In this document: positions 55,939 through 64,000 of the stretch, one piece after another
Position numbering within the stretch: the stretch's first letter is position 1
How the letters are laid out: each line of letters opens with the position of its first letter
Assembly: GCF_015207985.1 (NCBI RefSeq)
Contig: NZ_JADEVV010000002.1
Location: 1 to 64,000 of the forward strand
DNA from: Synechocystis salina LEGE 00031
GTDB taxonomy: Bacteria; Cyanobacteriota; Cyanobacteriia; Cyanobacteriales; Microcystaceae
Reading direction: 5' to 3'
Length of the DNA: 64,000 nt
Notes under the pieces: generated by a model
Told to the model about the DNA's origin: nothing
What the model saw: the letters and a program-made list of their open reading frames with translations, nothing else
The model's database searches: none
Made by a program: the position numbers and the translations under genes

Positions 55939-56782
55939 AACCAAATCCTTCCCTACCTTCAAAAATTTCTACGCCATAGTATTGCTTGATCAATTCTAGT
56001 CTGTTGAGCAGATTACGGTAATTCTCATTTTCGTTTTGATACCACCACTCATATTTTCTTTTTAATTCTATTGCCTTGGCAGGAGTGGATGCTTTTAAGG
56101 ATTGATTTTGACTGCTGTGAAATGGCTGTATAACTATTCTATCAACCGTGACTAATTGTTCAATAAATTTTGCTAAATCTTCATCGTAGGAAGGCAACAG
56201 GGGGGTCATCGTAATGGCGAATTTGATTTTATAATCGTCGTCAGAAGGAAGTTGATGCCTAAGTTTTTCCACCGTCTGTAGGCGAGCTTTAACACTGGGA
56301 GAACGGCTTTCAAAATCTTTTCTTACTCTTTCACTAGCAGTGGGAATGCTGATATTAATTCTTAGGTTATGAAATTGACGTAAAAGGTCAATATCTCTCA
56401 CAACCATGGGACTGCGAGTTTGTAAAACTAACACAGGTTGATACTTAATTAAGACCTGTAGAATTTTCCTGGTGATCTGTGCTTTTTGCTCAATGGGTTG
56501 ATAAGGATCTGTTACACTGCTCATATAGATCCGAATCGGACGATCGTATTTTTTGCTAATTCGCTCTAGTTCATTTACTAATAATTCTGCTGAATTTTCT
56601 TTTACCATTACCCAGTCTCCCCAATTAGCCTTTAGTTGAGCGTTAGGACTAAAGGCAGAAGCGTAGCAATAGTTACAACCAAACTGGCAACCGCGATAGG
56701 GATTAAGAGTAAAATCATAATCCTGGATAAAACCAGTGGCTTTATTGAGGAGAGATTTAGCTTGGTTAATGGTGACTTGCAA
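55931..56782 (-). CDS. Radical SAM protein of the SPL-like group (Rv2578c-type)
   Basis: A 283-residue radical SAM enzyme. The cluster-binding motif is 'LNPYRGCQFGCNYCYASAF' (Cys-x3-Cys-x2-Cys), followed by the SPL-like barrel segments 'YMSSVTDPYQPIEQKAQITR', 'VLQTRSPMVVRDIDLL' and 'RINISIPTASERVRKDFESR' (the last two typical of the spore-photoproduct-lyase-like family). It binds a 4Fe-4S cluster and SAM and creates a 5'-deoxyadenosyl radical; the substrate is unknown. It overlaps the methyltransferase-like gene downstream. Together they could modify DNA, RNA or a metabolite, but nothing here fixes which. Confidence 0.85.
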   Translation of the reverse strand: MQVTINQAKSLLNKATGFIQDYDFTLNPYRGCQFGCNYCYASAFSPNAQLKANWGDWVMVKENSAELLVNELERISKKYDRPIRIYMSSVTDPYQPIEQKAQITRKILQVLIKYQPVLVLQTRSPMVVRDIDLLRQFHNLRINISIPTASERVRKDFESRSPSVKARLQTVEKLRHQLPSDDDYKIKFAITMTPLLPSYDEDLAKFIEQLVTVDRIVIQPFHSSQNQSLKASTPAKAIELKRKYEWWYQNENENYRNLLNRLELIKQYYGVEIFEGREGFGYD

Positions 56783-56907
56783 AGCTTTTCCCTCAAATAA
56801 TTTGCAGTTTTTGCAAGGGTAGTTGAAAGCGGTGAAGTTAAAATCACCCCCACCGCCTCAACTAGGCACTCTAGAACCCCACGACAATGACTCAGTCAGG
56901 GTTTGGA

Positions 56908-57258
56908 CTAGCTGCCAACGGGTAGTAACTGAAAGAGGATGGAGTTGATCAATCCCAGCAAAATGGCTCCAATGAGGGCGCTCCAAAAACCCCAACGGAG
57001 ACTAAATCCTTCCACAAAGGCGGCCGCCAGAGCAAAGATGATGGCATTGACTACGGTGTAGAACAACCCAAAGGTGAGAAAAATTAGGGGAAAGGTAAAA
57101 AATGTCAGTACTGGGCGCACTAAGGCATTGAGCAAACCGATAACCACTGCGGAAATAAGCGCTTTTTTAAAGCTGGAAATTTCTACCCCCGTTGGCAGTT
57201 GGGCAATAATCAGGAGGCTAACCGAGGTGACAATCCAGACGATAAGCAGTTGTAACAT
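56908..57258 (-). CDS. Small four-helix membrane protein (phage holin family 4 / YvlD-like)
   Basis: A 116-residue inner-membrane protein with four hydrophobic helices: 'LQLLIVWIVTSVSLLIIAQL', then 'ALISAVVIGLLNALVRPVL' with the family Arg-Pro pair, 'FPLIFLTFGLFYTVVNAII' and 'GFWSALIGAILLGLINSIL'. Homologues are widespread and are labelled holin family 4 or YvlD; the role is unclear, perhaps in membrane stress. The ATG at 57258 has a strong GGAGGGA ribosome site before it, which decides it over a GTG-like start further up. It is 125 bases downstream of the radical SAM gene on the same strand side but in its own unit. Confidence 0.85.
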   Translation of the reverse strand: MLQLLIVWIVTSVSLLIIAQLPTGVEISSFKKALISAVVIGLLNALVRPVLTFFTFPLIFLTFGLFYTVVNAIIFALAAAFVEGFSLRWGFWSALIGAILLGLINSILFQLLPVGS

Positions 57259-57554
57259 TTTCCCTCCGTTGGTAATTACAATCAAAAACTAGAACAATGT
57301 CCCCATCTTAAACGTTGGCCGCAATGGTTGACTGGTCGGTTTACCGCGGGTAATGGAGCAGGCTTGATCGCCAGTGGGGACAAAATGATTGAACGGTGAC
57401 AGTTTTGCTAGCGGTGTCTGGGGAGAATGGAGAAAATGAAATGGCTGGGTTAGCGAGGGGCTGTTTGGTGAGTTTGATCAGTTCCAGCGGCCCTGGGACA
57501 GGGCTTCTCGTTGGCGACGTTTTTTTGTTCAGGTTCCCATTTTTTTAGGACGTT

Positions 57555-59261
57555 ATGAAACCGCACATCGTCGTTTGTGGGCTGGGACAAACGGGTTATC
57601 GAATTTTTAGCTTGCTTAAACAACAGGGAGCGGAGGTGATTGGCATTTCCGATCGCCCCATAGCAGGGGAAAATCCCAGCAATATTGTGGTGGGGGAACT
57701 GAGGTCCACCGCGACTCTGACTAAGGCCGCCATCCACACCGCCCAAACCCTAGTGCTAGCCACCAGTGACGACGCCCTCAATTTGGCTATCCTGACCCAG
57801 GCCCGCATTCTCAATCCCCGCATTCGCATTGTTAATCGTTTGTTTAACCATGCTCTGGGCAAACGTTTAGACACCACCCTCCCAGACCACGTTAGTTTAA
57901 GTGTTTCTGCCCTGGCGGCCCCGATTTTTTCCTTTGCGGCTTTGGGTAATCAGGCGATCGGGCAATTGCGTTTGTTTGACCAGACTTGGCCTATCCAAGA
58001 AATTATCATTGACCAAGACCATCCCTGGTTCAATTTACCCCTGGCAGATTTATGGGACGACCCCAGTCGGATGTTGATCTATTATCTGCCGGCCCATAGT
58101 GAAACGAATTTAATCGGCGCAGTGGTGGATGGGCTAACTTTGCAAGCTGGGGATCATTTGATTGTGGGGCAAAAACCCCAACCCAAGGCCAAACGGCGAT
58201 CGCCTTGGCGCAAATTTTCCAAACTGATTACCAATCTACGGGAATATCAGCGCTACGTCCAACAGGTGATGTGGGTGATTTTATTCCTATTGTTGATGAT
58301 TTTTCTGGCCACATTCACCTACGTTTCCATTGACCAACACATTGCTCCGGTGGACGCGTTGTATTTTTCCGTCGGTATGATTACCGGGGCCGGTGGCAAG
58401 GAAGAAGTGGCGGAAAAGTCCCCCGATATTATCAAAGTGTTCACAGCGGTGATGATGATCGCTGGGGCAGGGGTAATTGGCATTTGCTATGCCCTGCTGA
58501 ACGATTTCATCCTTGGCAGTCGCTTTAGTCAGTTTTTGGATGCGGCCAAGTTACCTGATCGCCATCACATCATCATTTGTGGGCTGGGGGGAGTGAGCAT
58601 GGCCATTATTGAAGAGTTAATCCACCAGGGCCATGAAATTGTGGTGATCGAAAAAGATACGGATAATCGTTTCTTGCATACGGCCCGTTCCCTGGGGGTG
58701 CCAGTAATTGTAGAAGATGCCCGCCTAGAAAGAAGTTTAGCCTGCGCCAATATCAACCGAGCCGAAGCCATTGTGGTGGCCACCAGTAATGATACGGTGA
58801 ACTTGGAAATTGGTCTGACCGCCAAGGCGATCGCCCCTAGTTTGCCGGTGGTGTTGCGCTGTCAGGATGCCCAGTTTAGCTTGTCCCTCCAGGACGTATT
58901 TGAATTTGAAACGGTGCTCTGCCCAGCGGAATTGGCCACCTATTCCTTTGCGGCGGCGGCCCTGGGGGGCAAAATTTTGGGCAACGGCATGACCGACGAT
59001 CTGCTTTGGGTAGCCCTAGCAACGTTAATTACCCCTAACCATCCCTTTGCTGAGCAATTGGTGAAAATTGCGGCTCACAAATCAGATTTCGTCCCCCTTT
59101 ATCTAGAACGGGGCGGTAAAACCATCCATAGCTGGGAATTGTTGGGTACCCATCTCACCTCCGGCGATGTATTGTATCTAACCATGCCCGCCACTGCCCT
59201 GGAGCAACTTTGGCGATCGCCCCATGCCACCGCCGATCCCCTGGACTCTTTTTTGGTTTAG
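57555..59261 (+). CDS. Two-RCK ion-channel-like protein with an unusual filter
   Basis: A 568-residue inner-membrane protein. It begins with a TrkA-N/RCK domain (about 1-130; 'IVVCGLGQTGYRIFSLLKQ'), then two membrane helices (about 236-258 and 296-315) with a pore loop between, then a second RCK pair ('IIICGLGGVSMAIIEELIHQ', about 335-470) and TrkA-C-like end. In potassium channels the pore loop carries TVGYGD; here the same place reads 'SVGMITGAGGKEEVAEK' (filter region about 276-281). So it either conducts another ion, conducts poorly, or is a regulatory protein. The order RCK-pore-RCK also differs from MthK. The ATG at 57555 is the natural start. Nothing adjacent suggests a partner. Confidence 0.85.
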   Translation: MKPHIVVCGLGQTGYRIFSLLKQQGAEVIGISDRPIAGENPSNIVVGELRSTATLTKAAIHTAQTLVLATSDDALNLAILTQARILNPRIRIVNRLFNHALGKRLDTTLPDHVSLSVSALAAPIFSFAALGNQAIGQLRLFDQTWPIQEIIIDQDHPWFNLPLADLWDDPSRMLIYYLPAHSETNLIGAVVDGLTLQAGDHLIVGQKPQPKAKRRSPWRKFSKLITNLREYQRYVQQVMWVILFLLLMIFLATFTYVSIDQHIAPVDALYFSVGMITGAGGKEEVAEKSPDIIKVFTAVMMIAGAGVIGICYALLNDFILGSRFSQFLDAAKLPDRHHIIICGLGGVSMAIIEELIHQGHEIVVIEKDTDNRFLHTARSLGVPVIVEDARLERSLACANINRAEAIVVATSNDTVNLEIGLTAKAIAPSLPVVLRCQDAQFSLSLQDVFEFETVLCPAELATYSFAAAALGGKILGNGMTDDLLWVALATLITPNHPFAEQLVKIAAHKSDFVPLYLERGGKTIHSWELLGTHLTSGDVLYLTMPATALEQLWRSPHATADPLDSFLV

Positions 59262-59752
59262 CATGGGTGGAATAGAATTTTTGCCTGGGCTAATAGTGAT
59301 CAAAAAAGAACATTTTGCCTATGTTTGATATTTTTAAATTAGACGACAGCAGAGGGTGATTTTTGTCGAAAAGTTAAAGCAAAAAAAAGCAACATAAGTT
59401 TAACTTGTAGCTAAATTTTACTGGCAAATAATACTAGAAAAGGATGAATGGAGCCAACAGCTTCACTTTATTGTTTAGTTACTGTGGTGGTTGACTAGCA
59501 TCTGTTCAGGAAGACTTCGTCATTCTCCTCAAGATATGTTTAAATAATCCTCTCACTACTCAATTTTGAGAAAAAACCCTATACAATTTCTCTCTTCTTG
59601 CTGGAGCTTGAACGGGTTGATGGGGAGCAGGCGATAACTTTGTCAACGGTCTGCTATTTTGAGTAAATTTTTAGATTCCCTCGGTGCTGGAGTTTTTTTG
59701 GTAGTTAATAGCGGTATAATGTGGGAGTTTTTTATCTATTTAAAATTTATAA
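59262..59752. promoter_or_regulatory. AT-rich upstream region of desD with a TATAAT box
   Basis: No gene is visible in this 490-base gap. A perfect TATAAT lies at 59715-59720, 32 bases before the desD ATG; no matching -35 box is clear. The long AT-rich stretch could carry cold or light regulation known for desaturase genes, but no specific site was recognised. Confidence 0.55.
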
Positions 59753-60832
59753 ATGTTAACAGCGGAAAGAATTAAATTTACCCAGAAGCGGGGGTTTCGT
59801 CGGGTACTAAACCAACGGGTTGATGCCTACTTTGCCGAGCATGGCCTGACCCAAAGGGATAACCCCGCCATGTATCTGAAAACCCTGATCATCGTGCTCT
59901 GGTTGTTTTCCGCTTGGGTCTTTGTGCTTTTTGCTCCAGTTATTTTTCCGGTACGCCTCCTCGGTTGTGTGGTTTTGGCGATCGCCGTGGCGGCCTTTTC
60001 CTTCAATGTCGGCCATGATGCCAACCACAACGCCTATTCCTCTAATCCCTACGTGAATCGGGCCTTGGGCCTGACCTACGACTTTGTCGGGTTATCCAGT
60101 TTTCTTTGGCGCTATCGTCATAACTATTTGCACCACACCTACACCAATATCCTCGGCCACGACGTGGAAATCCATGGGGATGGAGCAGTACGCATGAGTC
60201 CTGAACAGGAACATTTTAGTATTTATCGCTTCCAGCAATTTTATATTTGGGGACTGTATCTTTTTATTCCTTTTTATTGGTTTCTCTACGACGTTTACCT
60301 TGTGCTTAATAAAGGTAAATACCATGACCATAAAATCCCCCCTTTTCAGCCCCTGGAATTAGTTAGCCTGCTAGGAATTAAACTATTGTGGTTAGGCTAC
60401 GTTTTCGGTTTACCCCTGGCCCTAGGTTTTTCCATTCCGGAAGTATTAATTGGTGCTTCCGTCACCTATATGACCTACGGCATTGTGGTTTGTACCATCT
60501 TTATGCTAGCCCATGTGTTGGAATCCACCGAATTTTTAACCCCCGATGATGAATCCGGCGCCATTGATGACGAGTGGGCTATTTGTCAAATTCGCACCAC
60601 GGCCAACTTTGCCACCACTAATCCCTTTTGGAACTGGTTTTGTGGCGGTTTAAATCACCAAGTCACCCACCACCTTTTCCCCAATATTTGTCATATTCAC
60701 TATCCCCAGCTAGAAAATATCATTAAGGATGTTTGCCAAGAATTTGATGTGGAGTACAAAGTTTATCCCACCTTCAGAGCGGCGATCGCCTCTAATTATC
60801 GTTGGCTAGAAGCCATGGGCAAAGCATCATGA
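59753..60832 (+). CDS. desD: Acyl-lipid delta-6 desaturase
   Basis: Thylakoid- and cytoplasmic-membrane enzyme that adds a double bond at delta-6 of 18-carbon fatty acids in lipids, making gamma-linolenic and stearidonic acid, using ferredoxin. The 359-residue protein has the three His boxes: His88-x3-His92 ('HDANHNAY'), His123-x3-His127-His128 ('HNYLHH') and the front-end-type 'HQVTHH' at 302-307, where Gln replaces the first His as in delta-6 enzymes. Four membrane helices are visible. No cytochrome b5 domain is fused, as is normal in cyanobacteria. The sequence differs at several residues (for example Val57 and Arg67 regions) from the sll0262 protein of PCC 6803 as I remember it. Confidence 0.98.
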   Translation: MLTAERIKFTQKRGFRRVLNQRVDAYFAEHGLTQRDNPAMYLKTLIIVLWLFSAWVFVLFAPVIFPVRLLGCVVLAIAVAAFSFNVGHDANHNAYSSNPYVNRALGLTYDFVGLSSFLWRYRHNYLHHTYTNILGHDVEIHGDGAVRMSPEQEHFSIYRFQQFYIWGLYLFIPFYWFLYDVYLVLNKGKYHDHKIPPFQPLELVSLLGIKLLWLGYVFGLPLALGFSIPEVLIGASVTYMTYGIVVCTIFMLAHVLESTEFLTPDDESGAIDDEWAICQIRTTANFATTNPFWNWFCGGLNHQVTHHLFPNICHIHYPQLENIIKDVCQEFDVEYKVYPTFRAAIASNYRWLEAMGKAS

Positions 60833-60877
60833 CCTTCCCCGGGGATTGAGGGAGAAGACAAAATCCCTCAGAAATCT

Positions 60878-61597
60878 ATGATTGAAGCCTTTCTGTTGCC
60901 CGCCGACCAAATCCCCAATACCGACCAACTGGCCATGTTTGCGCTGCTCCAAACCCACTTTGAGGGAGTCCATTGGACGCAATTTCAAGCCGACCTAGGG
61001 GGTAAGGATTGGGTGATTTTACTCAAATTGGCTGGGGTGTTGAAAGGCTTCACTACCTTTTGCTTCTACCCGGCCCAGCGGCAAGGACAAATCGTCAGAA
61101 TTGTCTATTCCGGCGATACCATTACTGATCCGTCCATGTGGTCTAACCCAGCCCTGGCTAAGGCTTGGACAAAGGCCATGCAAATTCTCCATGGAGCAAA
61201 ACCGGAAAAACTGTATTGGCTCCTGATTTCCTCCGGTTACCGCACCTATCGGTTTTTGAGCATTTTTGCCAAGGAATTCTATCCCCATTATCTCCACCCC
61301 ACTCCACCGCCTGTACAAGATTTTATTGACCAACTAGCCCGGGAAAAATTCCAAGCTAACTACGATCCCAGTGTGGGCATTGTGCGTTTACCCCAGCCCC
61401 AAGTATTAACCCCTAACCTGCGCCAGGTACCCATGGAAAAATTAGGCGATCGCCATGTGGAGTTCTTTTTGCAAAAAAATCCTGGCCATGGGCAGGGGGA
61501 TGAATTGGTTTGTTTGGCCGAAGTGTCAACGGAAAATTTGACCAAAGCGGGGCTAAGAATTTGGCATTCCAGCTATGCTGTAAATATCTTGAGCTAA
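60878..61597 (+). CDS. Unknown protein, possibly GNAT-like
   Basis: A 239-residue soluble protein with no domain I can name with certainty. Strand-like segments ('ILLKLAGVLKGFTTFCFY', 'RQGQIVRIVYSGDTI') and a helix ('NPALAKAWTKAMQILHG') resemble the acceptor half of GNAT acyltransferases, but the acetyl-CoA Q-x-x-G-x-G loop is not obvious. The C-terminal third has Pro-rich turns. It starts 45 bases after desD and ends 14 bases before the Rieske gene, so it belongs to a tight run with the oxygenase genes that follow and may share their pathway. The last part ('EVSTENLTKAGLRIWHSSYA') is not recognised. Confidence 0.7.
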   Translation: MIEAFLLPADQIPNTDQLAMFALLQTHFEGVHWTQFQADLGGKDWVILLKLAGVLKGFTTFCFYPAQRQGQIVRIVYSGDTITDPSMWSNPALAKAWTKAMQILHGAKPEKLYWLLISSGYRTYRFLSIFAKEFYPHYLHPTPPPVQDFIDQLAREKFQANYDPSVGIVRLPQPQVLTPNLRQVPMEKLGDRHVEFFLQKNPGHGQGDELVCLAEVSTENLTKAGLRIWHSSYAVNILS

Positions 61598-61611
61598 TTG
61601 GTCTGACCACT

Positions 61612-62700
61612 GTGGTTTTCCTGCCCAAACCGCAATCCGCCAAAGTTTTTAATCAGCCCCAGCGCTTTGTAGCCGGTTGGTATTGGTTACTGCCCTCTAA
61701 ACAATTAAAACGGGGCCAGGTTAAAGCCGTATTTTTATTGGGCAAAGATTTGGCGGTTTATCGCACTGACAGCGGCCGAGTGGTGGCGGTGGATGCCCAT
61801 TGTCCCCACATGGGGGCCCATTTAGCGGAGGGCAAAGTGGAAGGGGAAAGTCTGCGTTGTTTTTTCCACAATTGGCGGTTCAATCACGATGGACAATGCG
61901 TGGAAGTACCCTGTTTAGGGAAATCATTGCCGCTAAAAATTACTACCTGGCCAGTGACCGAAGCCTATGGTTTAATTTGGCTCTGGACTGGGACTGAACC
62001 TAGTCAAACCTTGCCTGTGCCGCCGGAGTTAGCTGCTCAAAAAGTGGCCAGTACCTTGGGTAAAAATTTTACAAAAGCCTGTCATCCCAATGTGGTGATG
62101 GTTAATGCCATTGATGCCCACCATTTCAATACGGTGCATAATTTCCCGGTGGAGATCAACTTCAAAGCCGAGATTATTAATCAAAACATGATTAATTTTA
62201 CCAACACCACCCAGGGAGGCAATGATTCCCTTTTGGTGCGTTTAATTAAACCATTTTACCGAGAAGCGGGCACCTATAATTTATCCTATTGGTTTGGCAG
62301 TACGGGCACAGTAACTTTGGGGCCAGACTTTTTGCATTTCTACATTATGTTTACCCTGCGCTTAGGGCAAAAGGGGCAAACGGAAGGGCAAACAATTTTG
62401 TTAACCAAGCATCGCCCTGGGCTGTGGGGCTGGTTATTTAATGGCATTATTCTTTGGCTAACCAATCTGGTGGGCAACTATTTTGCAAAGGGAGATACTA
62501 AGATTTTTGAGACCATTAAATTTGCGCTCAAAACTCCCCTGGCAGAGGATAGATCAATTCTTGAATTTATCCACCACCTGGAAAAGCAACTAGTCCTCCA
62601 TTGGGAAACTTGGCAACCAATAGATGAGGAAAAATTGCCCTCTGCCCCGGCAGTAACTAACCACAATGGAGGGGTAAAAATCCATGACCCAATCCATTAG
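61612..62700 (+). CDS. Rieske-type non-heme iron oxygenase
   Basis: A 362-residue terminal oxygenase of the ring-hydroxylating superfamily. The Rieske cluster is bound by Cys-Pro-His in 'CPHMGAHLAEG' and Cys-x2-His in 'CFFHNWRF'; the catalytic mononuclear iron site is the N-x2-D-x2-H-x4-H element in 'NAIDAHHFNTVHNF'. PCC 6803 has a similar protein (sll0254), annotated as a phytoene dehydrogenase Rieske component and linked in the literature to carotenoid chemistry as I recall; I cannot confirm the substrate here. The start is probably the GTG at 61612 ('VVFLPKPQSAK'); the frame stays open upstream inside the previous gene but without conserved sequence. It overlaps the next gene by 17 bases. 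Confidence 0.87.
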   Translation: MVFLPKPQSAKVFNQPQRFVAGWYWLLPSKQLKRGQVKAVFLLGKDLAVYRTDSGRVVAVDAHCPHMGAHLAEGKVEGESLRCFFHNWRFNHDGQCVEVPCLGKSLPLKITTWPVTEAYGLIWLWTGTEPSQTLPVPPELAAQKVASTLGKNFTKACHPNVVMVNAIDAHHFNTVHNFPVEINFKAEIINQNMINFTNTTQGGNDSLLVRLIKPFYREAGTYNLSYWFGSTGTVTLGPDFLHFYIMFTLRLGQKGQTEGQTILLTKHRPGLWGWLFNGIILWLTNLVGNYFAKGDTKIFETIKFALKTPLAEDRSILEFIHHLEKQLVLHWETWQPIDEEKLPSAPAVTNHNGGVKIHDPIH

Positions 62701-63583
62701 CGGCTTTATGCTCCCCTCGATTTCCTCCGGCGATCGCCTGCAGCGAATTCTCAATTCAGCCCTGAACCGACCAGGGGAGAAGGAAAGTGTTGACCATGGC
62801 CAGCCATTATATTGGCCCGCCGAATATTTTGGCTTAAATCAAGTAACCCTATTTCAGCAGGCCAGTGCGGAAGAAAAGTCTACAATTTTGGCGATCGCCA
62901 ACCAGGATTTACTGACGGAAATTTATTGGGTGGAGCAGGCGGGAGTGGGCTATATGGCGAAAATGGTCCTGCTAGCAGAAAGCAAAGAAGAACGAATTTT
63001 ATACAGTTTATTTGCCGCCGATGAAGCCCAACATTTATGCCAAATCGAACAATTTTTTCAGCAGAAACCAGAATTTAATCAGGATAGTTTTTTATCTTTT
63101 ATGGGGCAGTTATTGGAGTCCAACGATAAAGCCCTGTTGTTAACCATGGTGCAGGTAGTCCTAGAGGGTTGGGGCTTGAGCCATTACCGTTCCCTCGCCA
63201 GCCATTGTCAAAATGATCGTTTAACCGCAACCCTACAAAGCTTTTTGGCCGCTGAAGCCCGCCACCACGCCACGGGAGTTCACCAATTACAAACTTGGTC
63301 ATACGATCAACTCAGTCTAGAAAATATTTACCAAGCCCTCAGGGAATTTTTGCAGATGGTGCAAGTGGGGCCCCAACGCTTGGTTAAAGCCATAGAACAG
63401 GGCAAAGGTTATTTATCCCCTGGCGATCGCCGGCAAATTTTTACCCAATTGCAAACGGAAGTGCAGAGCCAAAATAAACTCAATCTTTTGCGTTCCTTAA
63501 TGGTCCATGGAGTACCACCGGAAATTTTATCTCGCCTGGAAGAACAACAATGTTTTATTCCCTATCCGGCTGAATTGTGTTAG
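62684..63583 (+). CDS. Ferritin-like di-iron protein
   Basis: A 299-residue helical protein with a complete di-iron four-helix-bundle pattern: Glu84 (or Glu79) in 'LLTEIYWVEQAG', Glu114-x2-His117 in 'ADEAQHLCQ', Glu161 in 'VVLEGWGLSHY' and Glu191-x2-His194 in 'AAEARHHATG', with equal 30-residue spacing inside each half. This suits a di-iron oxidase, oxygenase or aldehyde-deformylating-type enzyme rather than iron storage. The ATG at 62684 overlaps the Rieske gene end, so the two are coupled. The substrate is unknown; working in sequence with the Rieske oxygenase is an inference. Confidence 0.8.
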   Translation: MTQSISGFMLPSISSGDRLQRILNSALNRPGEKESVDHGQPLYWPAEYFGLNQVTLFQQASAEEKSTILAIANQDLLTEIYWVEQAGVGYMAKMVLLAESKEERILYSLFAADEAQHLCQIEQFFQQKPEFNQDSFLSFMGQLLESNDKALLLTMVQVVLEGWGLSHYRSLASHCQNDRLTATLQSFLAAEARHHATGVHQLQTWSYDQLSLENIYQALREFLQMVQVGPQRLVKAIEQGKGYLSPGDRRQIFTQLQTEVQSQNKLNLLRSLMVHGVPPEILSRLEEQQCFIPYPAELC

Positions 63584-63595
63584 AAAATAAACCCT

Positions 63596-64000
63596 ATGTC
63601 AACTACTATAAACACCACTCCTAAACTAAATAATAACCCACCATCTTTGTTAGCAAAGGATAGCAAAACCCGCAAAAAACTAGAGCTTAATTATCGCCGG
63701 GCCAAGCAAACAGATCATAGTCCAGCTTTAGATCAATTAGCCGAGCAATTTGACTATCAGCAGTGCCGAGACCAATACTGGCAAGCGCCAGAATTTTCCC
63801 TCCTCTATGGCACGCCCCTGTGGGATCAAGCTAGTGCAGCGCAAAAACTCATCCTCAACCATCTTTACTGGGTGGCTTACTACACCCAAATTATTGCGGC
63901 GGAAGTGGCTACCATTTATTTCAATCAAACCAGCGCCACTGGTCTCTATCCCCTGACGGATTTTCGCTTAGTTTGTGACACCCTAGACTTAGAAACTTCC
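63596..64000 (+). CDS. Second di-iron-like protein, cut by the window end
   Basis: The frame starts at ATG 63596, 13 bases after the previous gene, and runs open to the last base (135 codons), so the gene is truncated by the window. After a disordered first 35 residues ('TTINTTPKLNNNPPSLLAKD') the helix 'LNHLYWVAYYTQIIAAEVA' looks like the first iron-ligand helix of AurF/CmlI-like di-iron N-oxygenases, with a Glu at the right place. The rest is not seen. It continues the tight unit unknown protein, Rieske oxygenase, ferritin-like protein. Confidence 0.65.
   Translation, partial: MSTTINTTPKLNNNPPSLLAKDSKTRKKLELNYRRAKQTDHSPALDQLAEQFDYQQCRDQYWQAPEFSLLYGTPLWDQASAAQKLILNHLYWVAYYTQIIAAEVATIYFNQTSATGLYPLTDFRLVCDTLDLETS

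Overview
The window reads as chromosome from a unicellular cyanobacterium of the genus Synechocystis, close to but apparently not identical with strain PCC 6803. The evidence is dense GCGATCGC (HIP1) octamers, photosynthesis genes (psbV for cytochrome c550, chlH for magnesium chelatase), the acyl-lipid delta-6 desaturase desD, the type III glutamine synthetase glnN and cyanobacterial versions of clpP, trpB, fabI and gcvP. Several residues of desD and psbV differ from the PCC 6803 sequences as I remember them, so a sister strain is more likely; this is from memory, not alignment.

Layout. 1-3.3 kb: a hybrid histidine kinase with a damaged-looking 5' end, an aldo/keto reductase and a small 2Fe-2S ferredoxin. 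3.5-5.1 kb: class I fructose-bisphosphate aldolase, then a dead IS1-family transposase. 5.4-9.8 kb (minus strand): lysA, diadenylate cyclase, uppS and corA, a compact run joining c-di-AMP synthesis to diaminopimelate and undecaprenyl-phosphate supply. 10-14.9 kb (minus): an RelE-type toxin-antitoxin pair running into a GTPase gene, then argS and a dolichol-phosphate-mannose-synthase-like glycosyltransferase. 15.1-17.9 kb (plus): an amidotransferase-like protein, clpP and trpB. 17.9-21 kb (minus): a large TPR-CHAT protein whose signal peptide is split by a 9-base homopolymer. 21-24.5 kb (plus): an ABC ATPase, fabI, a TPR-like membrane protein and a DUF2993 protein. 24.5-26.2 kb: an RTX nonapeptide-repeat protein. 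26.7-30.7 kb: chlH.

30.8-36 kb is the most accessory-looking part: a DUF433/PIN toxin-antitoxin pair, an orphan HicB-like ORF, a cluster of HIP1 palindromes, an AT-rich PMT-type glycosyltransferase and a prepilin-like Ser/Ala-rich protein with a perfect CRP-type palindrome upstream. 36.6-39.9 kb: a four-PAS/GAF/GGDEF diguanylate cyclase. 40-48 kb: recN, gcvP, tsaE, a sirohydrochlorin chelatase, a mini IF2-N-like protein and psbV. 47.8-49.8 kb: an intact class D beta-lactamase beside a class C-like relative that has lost its catalytic Ser and Lys. 50-54.7 kb: glnN with an NtcA-type promoter, a KH protein plus rpsP, and a CNNM/CorC-like protein. 54.7-57.3 kb: a methyltransferase-like/radical-SAM pair and a small membrane protein. 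57.5-59.3 kb: a two-RCK channel-like protein without the usual potassium filter. 59.7 kb to the end: desD, an unknown protein, a Rieske oxygenase and two ferritin-like di-iron proteins, the last cut by the window edge.

No rRNA, tRNA, CRISPR array or intact mobile element was recognised. The best candidates for undescribed biology are the oxygenase cluster at the right end, the homopolymer-split TPR-CHAT protein, the CRP-site/prepilin-like pair and the pseudo-beta-lactamase beside a complete one. All assignments come from reading motifs; no database search was possible.
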